A stretch of DNA of 64,000 nt from Sphingomonas sp. R-74633 (GTDB lineage Bacteria > Pseudomonadota > Alphaproteobacteria > Sphingomonadales > Sphingomonadaceae): positions 1 to 64,000 of the forward strand of contig NZ_JACCFG010000002.1 in the NCBI RefSeq assembly GCF_013416555.1, read 5' to 3'. Under the pieces are notes generated by a model that saw only the letters and a program-made list of their open reading frames with translations, was not told the origin of the DNA and searched no databases. Positions within the stretch are counted from its first letter, which is position 1; each line of letters opens with the position of its first letter. The translations under genes and the position numbers were made by a program. Shown here piece after piece: positions 1-12,300 of this stretch.

Positions 1-1
1 C

Positions 2-196
2 TTCTCGGGTGCTCCCACCGGCACCGGCAGCTTCGGCGTCTCGGGCGTCCGCATCGCGCCGGTGCTCGGCACGCTCGGCGTCGGCATCGATGCCCGCGCC
101 AGCAAGAATGTCCGCCTCGGCGTCGCGCTCGAAGGCTCGGCCGGCGAGAACACCCGCGAAGGCCGCGCCTCGGTGCGCGTCAAGATCGGCTTCTGA
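2..196 (+). CDS. C-terminal end of an autotransporter-type outer-membrane beta-barrel protein (5' end outside window)
   Basis: Only the last 64 codons are in the window, ending in TGA. The translation alternates hydrophobic and polar residues, is rich in Gly, and ends ...RVKIGF, a terminal phenylalanine typical of outer-membrane beta-barrels recognised by the BAM complex. The pattern of short amphipathic strands (VRIAPVLGTLGVGIDARASK, then VRLGVALEG) resembles the last strands of an autotransporter translocator domain (type Va secretion). The passenger, if there is one, lies before base 1, so the substrate cannot be known. The gene runs toward tpsA and the two share the intergenic hairpins that follow. 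It could also be another kind of barrel porin; the class is supported but the exact family is not certain. Confidence 0.6.
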   Translation, partial: FSGAPTGTGSFGVSGVRIAPVLGTLGVGIDARASKNVRLGVALEGSAGENTREGRASVRVKIGF

Positions 197-231
197 TAAC
201 GGCGGAGCCGTAGTCGATAGCGGCGGAGCCG
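195..231. repeat. Short tandem direct repeat
   Basis: A 16-base unit (GATAACGGCGGAGCCG) starting at 195 is repeated with one mismatch at 216, five bases after the first copy ends. It overlaps the stop codon of the upstream barrel gene. The function is unknown; it may be slippage or the edge of an extragenic repeat. Confidence 0.6.
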
Positions 232-265
232 CGGTGCGAAGGGGTCGGAATCCCGCTTCGCACCG
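232..265. terminator. Intergenic hairpin between convergent genes
   Basis: A perfect 10-bp stem (CGGTGCGAAG at 232-241 pairing with CTTCGCACCG at 256-265) encloses a 14-nt loop that can itself pair GGG with CCC. No T-run follows, so it is either a weak terminator, an mRNA 3' stabiliser, or an extragenic palindromic element. Confidence 0.45.
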
Positions 266-299
266 GACACCGCCAGCGGCCTCACCCTGGGGGGAGGCC

Positions 300-332
300 G
301 AGGGCCCGCGCAGGGGGACTGCGCGGGCTCTC
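300..332. terminator. Probable bidirectional terminator hairpin of the barrel gene and tpsA
   Basis: A 10-bp perfect stem (304-313 with 319-328, loop GGGGA) extends to about 14 bp when the flanking pairs and one G-T wobble are counted. It lies three bases beyond the tpsA stop and between two convergent genes. The T-content after the stem is modest (TCTCTTGCT on the plus strand), so efficiency is uncertain. Confidence 0.55.
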
Positions 333-335
333 TTG

Positions 336-3300
336 CTACTTGGCCCCGTCGCCTTCTGCCCCCTGTCCACCATCGCCCTCGAGATTCCGGGAAGGGTCCT
401 GGTTGACAGAGAAGCTGACGCCGACGCCGGCCTGTAGCATCTTGAGGGCATCGCTCGCGTCCGCACCCGACTGGGTGAGGCTAATGACGAGCGTGCCGGG
501 TATCACGGTGAGCAGATAGTTTGCGGAGAGCGCGAGCGTCCCCTGCCCGATCGCATAATGGCCTACCTGGTCGCCGGCCGCGCGGATCGGCGCACCGGCG
601 AAGCTGTCGCCATTGACCACGCTGCCCGACGAGACCGCATAGCCGAACACCGGATCGGGCTGGCCGAGGATCTTGGTGGCGTCGTTGATGGTGACGGTCA
701 CTGCTCGGCGGGTGATGTCGGCCGTCACCGGCGTGGCGGCCAGCGATACGCTGTAGTTGCCGGCATCCGCGCCCGACAGCCCCAGCCCGCTCACCTGCAC
801 CGTGCGGCCGGTGCCGGCATTGGCATCGGCGAAGCGATAGGTGGCGGTGCCGGTGACCGTGTCGCCCGAGATAACGCCAGTCAGCGCGATGCGGCCGGTA
901 GCGGCGGTGGTGCCGTCATAGACGCGGCTGTCTGCCGTCGCGATGCCGGTGATTGCGCGCTGGCTGATCACCGCGCTGCCGGTGGCGGTGCCGGTGATCG
1001 TGTAGTTGGCCGCGTTGGCGCCCCCCAGCGTCAGGCCGCTGGCGGTGGCGGTGCGGGTACCGGCGTTGCGGCTGTCAAAGGCGATGCCGCCCGCGCTGAC
1101 CGTCACCTGATCTCCCGAGAGCACGCCGTTCAGGGCGAGCGTGCCGGTGGCGATGGTGGTGCCGTCATAGACGCGGCCATTGGCGGTCAGCGTAGCGGTG
1201 ATCGCCCGGGCGAGGATGTCGGCCAGGTCGGTCGCGCTGACGTTGACACTATAGTTGCCCGCATCGGCGCCCGAGAGGGTTATGCCGCTCGCGGTGACCG
1301 TGCGGCCCGTGCCGGCATTGCCATTGTCGAATGCCATGTTGCCCGCACTCGCCGAGACGCTGTCGCCGGAGACGAGGCCAGTGAGCCCCAGGCTGCCGGT
1401 GGCGGTGATGGTGCCGTCATAGGTGCGGTCGTTGGCGGTGAGCGTCGCAGTGATCGCCCGGGCCAGGATATCGGCCAGGTCGGTCGCGCTGGCGTTGACC
1501 GTGTAGTTGCCCGCGTCGCTGCCCGAGAGGCTGATGCTGTTTGCAGTCACCGCGCGGCCGGTGCCAGCATTGCGGCTGTCGAAGGTCAGATTGCCGTTCG
1601 CAGTCACCTGGTCGTTGCCGAGCACCCCGGTCAGCGACAGCGAGCCGGTAGCGGCGGCGGTGCCGTCATAGATGCGGTCGTTGGCGGTGAGCGTCGCAGT
1701 GATCGCCCGGGCGAGGATGTCGGCCAGGTCGGTCGCATTGGCAGAGACGATGTAATTGCCCGCATCGGCGCCGGTCAGGGTGATGCCGCTGGCGGTGACC
1801 GTGCGCGTGCCGGCGTTCTTGTTGTCGAAGGCCAGCGTGGCGCCCGCCGCACTGACGTCGTCGGTGCCAAGCACGCCGTTCAGCGCCAGCATGCCGGTGG
1901 CGTTGGTCGTGCCGTCATAAGTGCGGTCGTTGGCGGTGAGCGTCGCAGTGATCGCCCGGGCCAGGATGTCGGCCAGGTCGGTCGCCGTAGCGCTGACGGT
2001 ATAGTTGCCCGCAGATGCCCCGGAAAGGGTAATCCCGCCTGCCGTGACAGTGCGGCCGATGCCCGCGTTCCGGTTGTCGAAGCTCATCGTGCCGACATTG
2101 GCAGTCACGGTGTCGCCCGCGATCACGCCGTTCAGCGTCAGCGTGCCGGTGGCGGCAGTGGTGCCGTCATAGGTGCGGTCATTGGCGTTCAGCACCGCGC
2201 TGATCACCCGCGGATCGATGATCACCGTGCCAGGCACGAAGGCGAAGGTGTAGCCCATCTCGGAGGCGAGCGTGCCGATCGAGCTATAGGCGAAATAGGT
2301 ACCGGCATTGCTGCCGACTCCGCTGACGTCTGCCGTGCCCGACCAGGCGTCTGCGGCGCTGTCGCCATGGACCAGGTCGGTGATCGTCATGGTGACCTGC
2401 GGCGTGGTGCCGTCATAGATGACATGCGCGCTCGACGGCGTGACCGTCAGCACCGGGCGATAGCCGTAGACGAAGCGATTGCCCGCGTTCGGCGCACTGG
2501 CGAAGCTGCCCGTGGCGAAGTTGTAGGCGTCGCCGTAATAGCTGGTGCCGGCCAGTCCACCGAAGTCATTGTTGGGATCGGCGAGGCCCGGGTTGCCGCC
2601 GGCCTGGGTGTAAACCAGCCAGCGGCCATTGGCTGCGCCGAGCGCGTTGGCACCGCCCAAATTGGTGAACAACCCGTCCGAGGCGAGCGTGATCGCGTCG
2701 CCGGCGGCGGACGAGCTGATGCTGGCGCCCCCTGCGATCGTCATGCCGCCGCGCGCCGCGATCACCACGGTGCCGCCCCCTGCCTGCACCGTGCCACCGA
2801 TGACGAAGTCCACGATGGTGTTGAGCTTCAGCCCTTGGCTGGAGAGATCGCCGAGCACGGCGATGCGATTGTCGCCGCCCAGCGTCGCGGCGCCGGTGAT
2901 GTTGCCCTGCAGGGTATCGGCGACGATGTAGCCGCTATTCTGGGTCAGCGCGCCGGCGACGCCGAGGTCGAGCAGGCCGCTCACCTCGATCACGCCGTCG
3001 AGACCGAGCGAGCCCAAGTTGCGGAGCTCGAAGTCGCCATTGACGGTCACTGCGCCCAGGCTGGCGACGTGCGAGCCGCTGCCGTTCAGGTCGAGATCGA
3101 CATTGCCGTTCGCCGCCACCACGCCGAGCGTGCTGGCCGAGACGCTGGCGCCGGTGATCCCGCGTGCGACCGCGAGCGATACGTCGCCACCGCTCAGATT
3201 GCCGAAGGCCAGGCGGCCCGCGGCGGAGCCGATGTTGACGACGAAGTGGCCCGAGACGTCGCCGAGCGTGACGTCGCCCTGGCCGGCGATGTCGATATGG

Positions 3301-6300
3301 CCGGCGCCGGTGGTCACGTCGCCGAGAGTCAGCGTGCCCGACGGGCCTGAGATCGCGATCGCGCCGACCGCGTCGATATTGCCGATCCCAAGGTCGCCGG
3401 TGCGCACCGCCACCTGGACGGTGCCGCCGTCGATCGCGCCGAGCCCGTCGGCCTGGTAGAGATTGATCACGACATTGCCGCCGGCGTGGATGCTGCTGCC
3501 CCCCAGCGTCGGGCTGTAATGGCGCAGGACGTTGGTCATGGTGATCGAGGCATTGTCGGCGGCGCCGAACTGCAGATCGCCGCCCGCGGTGAGCGAGAGG
3601 GCGTTGCTGCTCGGATCGATCAGCGTCGCACTGGCGAGCGAGAGGTTGCCGCCCGCGGTGAGCGTGATCGCGCTGCCCGCGCGCAGGTCGCCGATGTTGA
3701 GCGAACCATGCGCAGCATTGATCGAGAGGGCGCCGCTGAACAGGAGGCTGGCCGAGCCGAAGTTGAAATCGCCGACCGTGTCGGTGATGCTGAGCGAGCC
3801 CGCGCGCGAACCCGCAGGGGCCAGCGCCTCGCCCGCGAAGTCGCCGGCGGTGAGCGTATAATCGTTGTCCACGCTGAGCGCGCTGACGATATCGAGGGTG
3901 CCGGTGCCGGCGTCGATTGCGACGTTATGGCCGCTCGCGCCAAGCAGGTGGACGCCTTGCCCGATCACGGTGAGGCTGCCCTGCGCACCAAGGCTCAGCG
4001 AGCCGGTGATCGCCCCACCCTGCGCCTGGACAAGGATGTCGCCCGAGGAGTTGAGCGTGCCGCTGGCGCCGAGATCGCCCGCAATATCGATGATCGTGAC
4101 GTCACCAAGCGCGGCCGCGCCGCCCGCCAGCGTCGGCTGGAGCGCGTCGCCGCCAAAGTCCGCTGCGGTCAGCGCGAAGCTGCCGCCGCGGCTGCCGACG
4201 TCGAACATCGTCAACACGCCCGGCGTCGACACGGCGATATTATAGCCGCGCACCCGGTTGATCCCAAGGTCGCCCGACTGGATCGCGATGCTGGCGTCAC
4301 CGGCATCGGCGTTGACGCCGTCAAGGACGCCGGTCACGCTGAGCAGGTTGACCGAGACGTCCCCGCCTGCCGAGGCGATCCAGCCACCGCCGCAACCGCA
4401 ACCGCCCAGCGTACCGCCGGTCGACACCGTGTTGGTCAGGTCCGCGACTGTGCCTGCGTCCGCGCCAAGGGTGACGTTACCCTGCGCCAGGATCTGGAAG
4501 CCATTGAGCGCGGTGAGGCCGCGGATCGTGGCGGTGTCATTGGTCTCGAGATCGGCATAGCCGGTGACCGAGACCTGGTTGATCGCCAGATTGCCGGTCG
4601 CGCCGACTGTCAGATCGCCCGACGCACCAAGCGCGTCGATCGTGACCCCGCCGGTGTCGCCATAGATTTCCGCATTGCCGCCCGCACTGAGCGACGCAGC
4701 GCGTACCGTGCCGCCCTCGATATAGAGGAAGCCGCCGGCGGAGAGATTGGCGATGGCCGTGGTGTCGATCGTGCCGGTGCTGTTCAGATAGAGGTCGCCG
4801 GCGCTGATGCCGCCGCCGCCAAGAGTCAGGTCGCCGCCCACCGCCTGAAGATCGACGCTGTCGCCCAAGGCCCGGTTCACGGTGAGCGAGCCATTGCCCA
4901 GATAGGCGGTGGCGTCGCCGGTGAGGCCCTGGATCAGGCCGATCGTCAGGTCGCCGGTCAGCACATTGACCACGGCGTGGTTGGCCTGGACGAGGTTCAG
5001 CGTCGCCGAATGATCGAGGTTCACGAACGCGCCGGCGGACCCGATGACATTGGCGTTGCCGCTGGAGCCCGCCGCGCGCTCGAAATAATTGTCGTTGCCG
5101 ATCGAGGCATAATCGTCCGCACCGAGCGTCGCCGAGCCGAGGACGCTCTGCACCGTTAGGTCGCCGGTGGCGCCGGTGAGGGTCGCCTGGCGCAGGATCG
5201 CGCTGCCGAACAGCGAATAGACGCTGATGTCCCCGCCCGCGCTCGCATAGCCGGCGGTCGTCGGGCCGAACTGCGCCGACAGGCCGACATCGGTGCCCGC
5301 CTCGATGCTGCCCGTGACGGTGAGCCCCTGGTTGCTGCGAAGCGTCGCGCTGCCGCTGGTGGCGGCGGCGTGGAAGACCGTGAAGGCGCCGTTCGTGGTG
5401 GAGACGTCAAGATCGGTGGCAGCCAAAATCTCGTAGACATCGGCCGAGTTGGCCGAGCCGGTCACCGCGCCCGAAAGCGAGTGGATCGTGCCGTTGTTGA
5501 GCAGGCCAGCGACCGAGAAATCGATGCCGCCATTATATTCGAGCGTGGTGCCGCCCATGTCGAGCGCGCCAAGGCTGGCCAGCGTCCAGGTGCCCGAGCG
5601 CGTGCCGATCGGCGCCAGCGCGGCGCCGGTGAAGCTGCTGCCCGTCAGCGTATAGTCGCGGCCGACATAGGCAATATTGCCGATATTGACGGTGCCGGTG
5701 CCGTTGAGCTTCACGTCATAGAGGCTGCTCGCCTCGAGCAGGTCGATATTGGCGCCGTTGACCGTCAGCATGCCCTCCATCGTCAAGCCGGCGCCGAGGC
5801 GCGTGGTGCTGCCGAGCACGTTGCCCGCCTGCGCCGTGACGGTGGCGTTGCGACGGGCAGCGAGGTCGCCTGACAGGGTCAGGTTGCCGGCAGTATCGGT
5901 GACGAAGATATCGAGCGGGCTGCCGCCCAGGATGTTGAACGCACCCGCGCTGAAATCGCCCGCGGTGATCGAATAGACGCCCGGCACGGTGACCGAGGTC
6001 ATCTGCAGATTGTTCGCCGCGACCAGCGTGACGTTGGCGCCGCTGACGGTACCCAGCAGGAGGTCATCATTGTTGACCTGCGCCTGCACGTTGCCCCCGG
6101 CGGCGGCGATATCGATCGCCTGATCCATGCTGTCGAGGTTGACGGTCGCGCCATTGGCGCCGCCGTTGATCGTCACGCTGCCCGTCGCACCGTTGAACAG
6201 CAGCTTGTTGGCCGTGGTGATGCCCGCCGGCGTGCTGGCGCCGAGCGTCACGCCGCCGCCGCTGAACACCATGTTGTGGCCATCGGACTCGTCGTCATTG

Positions 6301-9300
6301 CCGCTCGAGCCGATCGAGGCAGCCGCGAGCGACACCATATGGGCAGCATCCGCGGAGACCGAGATATCGTCGCCGGCCTGGACGGTGAACAGGTTCACCG
6401 CACCGTTGTGGCTCATCACCGCGACATCGCCGTCGGCGTCGATCGCCGAGCTGATCGATACGGTGCCGTCCGCCTCGAGCCAGAGATTGCCGGCGGCAGT
6501 GACCATCGGCGAACCGATCGCCAGGGTGCCGCCGCCGCTGACGATAACGCTCGCGTTGCCGGGGCTGGTGAGCGAAGCGAGGACGAGGTTGCCGACATTG
6601 CTGATCGCGATGTCACCGGACAGCGTGGTCAGCGAGAGCGAGCCGAAATGATTGGCGCCGAGCAGGCTGATACCGTTCTGCGCCGAAAGCGTGGTCGAGC
6701 TCGCGGTGATCACACCGCCCGACTGGGTGATCTGGCCCGCGGTCGAGCTCAGCACGACGGCGTCGGCGACGATGTTAGTCGTGATGTCGAAATCAGCGGC
6801 CTGGGAGAAGCTGAACAGCGTCGGGTCGATCAGGCCGAGGCGCACGATGTCCTGATTGGTCAGGACGACATCGCCGATCGCCTGGATATTGAGCGTGCCG
6901 GTGTGGAGTATGCCGGTCGCGCTGTTCTGGATCGCCGGGCCGCTCGCCACCGTGCTGATCAGTGAGACGCTGTGGGTGCGGTTGGCGGGGGTCTGCCACA
7001 CATCGGTGGTGATATCGGCATCGATGGTCAGCGAACGATCGGTGGCGACCAGGATGTTACCGGCGAACGCCGTGATCGCGCCCAGGGTCGAGATATGGTT
7101 GGCCCCGCCGAGCAGGAAGTCACTGGCGGAACCACCCTCGACCCGATCCGAGGTAATGACGCTGCCGGCCGCCTGGGTGACCGAGCCGTTGCCCGCCTCG
7201 AGCTCGAGTAGCTGGCCGCCCGCTATGATCGCGCCGGTGAGATCCACCGAGTTGGCGCCGAGATGGACCGTGCCGTTAAAGGCCGAAATGTTGCCGAAAT
7301 GGCCGACATTGTCGGCACCGAACAGCAGTGAGATATCGCCCGTGTTGTTCGCGGCGGTGATCGTACCGCTGATATTTGAGGGCGCGCCGGTGTTGAGGAT
7401 CGCGCCGTTGGCATGGAGCGACAGATCGCCGTCGACCACTGCGTTGTTCAGGCTGATCGCGCTGGTAGCCGCGGTGACATCCGCATCGCCGTTGAAGTTG
7501 AAGTTCAGCTCGAGCGTGCCCGACGGCGTGGTGATGTTGCTCAGCGTCGCGGTGCCGGCGGTGCCGGTGTTGCTGAGGCTGATCATCGGCGTGGTGATCG
7601 CGCCACCGCTGGCCATGGTCAGTGCGAAGTCGCTGGCAATGCCCGAGCGGATGAAGGCGATGCTGTTGGAGCCGTGCAGCCAGCCGGTGATGTCGGTCTC
7701 GCCGACCGCCAGCGAGATATTTTCGCCGAAGATGTTGCCGAGATGGGCGATCACATTGTCGCCGAGCATCTCGACATCGCTGCCGGTGGCGTCGATCCTG
7801 AGCAGGTTGGCCCTCACCGAATTCGCGGTGATACCGTCCACGGTGAGATCCACCGTACCCTGCGCGGCGTCGATCAGGTTGGCACCGAGGAGGTGCGAGC
7901 CGGTGACCAGCGTGATGTCGCCGTTCGCCGAGGTCAGATTGTCGATATAATTGAAGCTGCCGCCGTTCAGGTCGACGCTGCCGGCCGCGACGAAGTCGAT
8001 GATGTTGGCGGTGAACAGAGCGCCGGGATTGGAGATCCCGCCGGTGTCCGAATAGAGACCGAACGTGCCCCCCACCGCGCTGTTATTGCCCCAGAGCTCG
8101 ATGTCGCCGACGTTGCGGAAGAGGAAATCGCCGCTCGTGGTGACTGCGCCGAGTTGACCGACGGTGTTGGCCTGCCGCAGGTCCGCGCTGCCCGCCGCGA
8201 CGCTCAGCGACTGGCCGCTGATCGTGCCGTCGGTCTGGTTGATGCCCGCAGCACCGTTCAGCGTGACGGTGGTACCCGCGGTGATGTCGTCGGTCAGCGT
8301 GTAAGCGGTCGCGCTGTTATAGGTCAGCTCGGTGCCGGCGCTGAGCGCGCCGATATAATCGATCGCATTGCCCCGGTTGAGCGAGAGCGAGCCATGCGCC
8401 GAGGCCGTCAGCGAGCCGCCGACCATAACGCCCGACTGCCAGATATTGCCGTTGGTCGAGGTCAGGTCGATCGCATGCGCGCCGGCATTGATCTGGTCGA
8501 TCGTGAAGGTGCCGTCGTTGACGAAGGTCACGTTGTCGCCGAACAGCCGGACGGAGCCGCCGCTGTCGATGAGATTGGCGGCATCGAGCGTGATGTCGCC
8601 GGCGCCGGTCACATCGAGCCAGATCGACTTGATCCGTCCGCCGGTCTGCGTGACCGCACCGCCGGCATTGAGCGTGAAGGTATCGGCGACATCGATGTTG
8701 TCGGTCAGCGCAACTGCATCGAGGCTGTCGACCCTGACATGGCCGACCGTGGTGTTCACCGTGCCGAGCGACGCGATATGGTTCGTGGCGCCATTCAGGT
8801 CGATATCGCCATAGCCGTTCAGGTTGAGCAGGTTGGCGGTGATCGAGCCGGAGGTCTGCCGGACGAAGCCGCCATTCGCCACGCCGCCGAGCGTCACGCT
8901 ATCGCCGCTGATATCGCCCTGGATGTCGAGCAACCCGGAGACGATCGACACGTCGCCGGTGGTGGTCGTCGCGCCGTACACGTAGCTGAGATTGCCGGTG
9001 AGCGAGATGCCCGTTGCGGCCTGGACCGTGATCGCGCCGCTGTTGACCGACCCGCCTGCCATCGAGATCGACCCGTTCAGGCTGGTCAGGAAAGTCTGGT
9101 ACATCCCGTTCTGGAACGCACCGGCGATCGTGAAGCTGCCGTCATTGACGAACTCGAACTGGTATCCGTTGAACGCGCCGACCGAATTGACATGGTTCGC
9201 GGTGTTCAGCCCCACCACGCCGTTGGAGGTGTTCACCGTCAGCAGATTGGCGGTGATGTTGCCGCCGGTAATGTCGCTGGTGTTGTTGATCGTGACGTTG

Positions 9301-12300
9301 TGGGCGCCGGCGTTGATCGCGTCGATCTGCAGCGCCACGCCGTTGTTCAGGGTGAGGTCCGAGCCGGTCGAGATCAGCCCGATGCGGCCGATCTGGTTGC
9401 CGGCGTTGCTCAGGTCGACATTGGTGCCGGTGGCCGAAAAGGTGCCGGCGAGGATCGAGGTGCCGGCCTGCTGGGTGACGCTGCCGGTATCCGAGATCAT
9501 CTCGACGATGTGGCCGGCGGCATTGATGTTGCCGAGTGCGAAATTGCCTGCGTTGCGGAAGCGCAGGTCCTTGCCGTTCGAGTTGAGCGTCGCGCTGCCA
9601 ACCTGGTTGTGGTTGAGCAGGCTGATGCCGTTGGCGGCCCCTGCCCCGCTCGTCGCTAGCAGCACATCGGTATGGATGGCCTGGACGCCGGTCTGGGTGA
9701 TGTTGCCGCCTGCGGTGATCTGAACCAGGTCGGGCGCGGTGATCCGGCCGTCGAGCGTCAGGCCGGTGCTGGTGTTGAATGTGAAGCCGCCACCGGCGGT
9801 GACGTCGTTGAGCGTGCCGATCGCGTTGGCCTGATCGAGCACGACGTCGCCCGCAGCCGCGCTGGCATCGAGCCGGTCAGCCAGGATGCCGCCGGTCTGG
9901 CGGATGTCGCCGCTGTCCGCAGTCAGCGAGAGCAGGCCCGGCGTGTTGACGATGCCGAGCAGGATGCCGTTTACCGAACGGAAGGTGATGTCGTCACTGG
10001 CCGTGAAGTTGCTCGCCGTCGTCGAGCCGATGTCGTTCGCGCTGAGCAGCGCGATGCCATACGCGGTCAGGTCGAGATGATCCGCGGTGATCGCGCCATT
10101 GGTCTGGCCGATATAGCCCGAGACACCCATGGTCAGCGCGCCACCGGCGTGGATGACGCCGTCCAGCGTCAGGCCGACAAAGCTGTTGTAGTTGATCGAT
10201 CCGCTTGCGGTCAGGTTGCCGAGCACATCGACGAAATTATACGCGCCCAGATCGATGTCAGTCGCCTGGGTGACGTTCAGCCTGCCGGTCCAGATCGAAT
10301 TGCCGGGCACCAGCAACTGGCCGACCGAGCCGGCGTTCGAGGCGAGATTGACCACGCCATTCTGCGCAGTAATCGCGTTGACGACCAGATTGCCCTGGTT
10401 GCGCAGCGTGATCGTATGGCCGTTCGCGGCGGTGGCATTATAGATGCCGACGGCGTTGGCGAGATTGAAGTCAAGGTCGCCCCCCGCATTCAGGTTGAGC
10501 GTGCCGGCGGTGACCGTGCCGACGCCCTGGCTGATCGAGCCTGTGCCGAGCGCCGTGAGGCTTACCGTATCCGTGGTAAGAATGTTGCGATTGATGCTGA
10601 AACCAGTGGCGCTGACGATCGAAATGTCGCCGGTGCCAGCGGAAACGTTCGCGAGCAGTGAGGAGAAGCTGTTGGTCGGATCGTTGAGCGTGATCGAGTC
10701 GCCCCGTACCATCAGGGTATGGACCTGGATCGCGCCGCTCTGCGTGAGCGCACCGCCATTGGTGATGACCTCGCCTGACTGTGCGGTGAGGCCAAGGATA
10801 TCCACCGCCCGCGCGCCAACCAGGCTGACCATATTTCCTGTCAGATCGACATGGAGCACCGAACCGCTCGAATCGATCTGGTTCAGGAAAATGTCGCCTA
10901 TCGCATTTGCTACCAGCGTATCGGTGATGATCGAACCGCTGGGATAGCTATAGCTCAAGTCGCCACCCGAGCTGATCGCGAGCCGATGGGCACCGACATT
11001 GACCTGACCGGCGATGTTCAGGCTGGTGCTGGAACGGAAGGCGCTATCTCCTCCCGCGCTGACATTGCCCAGCGCGCCGATCCGGCCACCCAGATCGATA
11101 CCGCCACTCGACGAGGCGTTCAGCGTGTCGATATCGGCATAGTCGCCCAGATTGCCGATGCTGCCATTGGTAACGGTGAGCACGGCAGTCCCGCCCTGCA
11201 GGGAGCCGAACCGGGTGTCGCCATCCGAGACGACAGTGATGGTGCCCGTCGGCCCCGTGATCAGGCCGGAGATGTCGCCGAGCTGGTTGGCGGCGCGATC
11301 CAGCGTGATGTTGTTCGCGCGAACCTCGAGGAAGTTGCCCGCGGTGTTGATGATCTGGCCACCGCTCTGGGTGACGTCGCCACGGCTCCACAGCTCGAAA
11401 TAGGGCGCATTGATCGTGCCGGTCAGGTCGACGCTGCCCTGGGTGTAGATCTGGGCGATGGCGCTGATGTCGCCGATGCGGCCGATCTGGTTGTAGGTCC
11501 CGGCGTTGCCGCGCAGGCTGTAGCCCTGCCCGCCGCTGAGGTTGATCTTCCCGGCAGTGACCAGGCCGGTGGTCTGGTTGACGGTCGCATTGGCATTCAC
11601 CACCACAAGCGACAGCGCCTGGCTTCCCAGCGCGTTGATGTCGCCGGTGATGTTGAAGCTGTCGGCGTCGGTATAGGCGATGCCGCCGCTCGCGGCGTTG
11701 GTCAGCCCGGTGATGTTCGCGACATTGTTGGTCGTGCTGGTGAGCGTCAGGCCGGTATTGGCATTGGCGCGGAAGCTGGTGGCGGTGATCGCGCCGCTGG
11801 CCTGCGTGATCGCACCCGTGGCGCTCAACCAGACATTCTGGCCGGTGGCGGTGACATTGCCCGCCAGGGACAGGTTGCCCCCGGTCGCGAAGACGATGTT
11901 CCCGCTGGTGCTGTTGGCCAGCCCGGCGATCATGCCGAGCGCGTTGGCGCTGTCGGAGAAGTCGATGCCGGTGGCGGCGCTGAGCGAGACGCTGGCCGCG
12001 CTGACCGCACCCGTCTGGCTGATCGCGCCGCCATCGGAGGTCAGCGAGAGCGCGTCGATGGCCTCGCCCGATATCCCGGTGAAGTTGATACTGCCCAGAT
12101 TGCGAATGGTGACGTCGGCGGGAGTGCTGCCATCGCCATAAGTGAAACTGGAGCCGGCGCCGGTGAAACTGTTCGCGCCGCCGAGGATGAGATCGCCGCC
12201 CGAGTTGGCGATGAGGCTCGTCGCCGCAACCTTGCCGGTACCGCTCTGCGTGATCGAGCCGGCCATGGCGAAAAGCGACGCGTTCACTGCCGAGATCGTG

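Noticed and set aside
705..2215. Regular repeats as a CRISPR array
   Set aside because: The 250-bp period is in frame and encodes YDG protein domains; CRISPR units are 60-75 bp with unique spacers.
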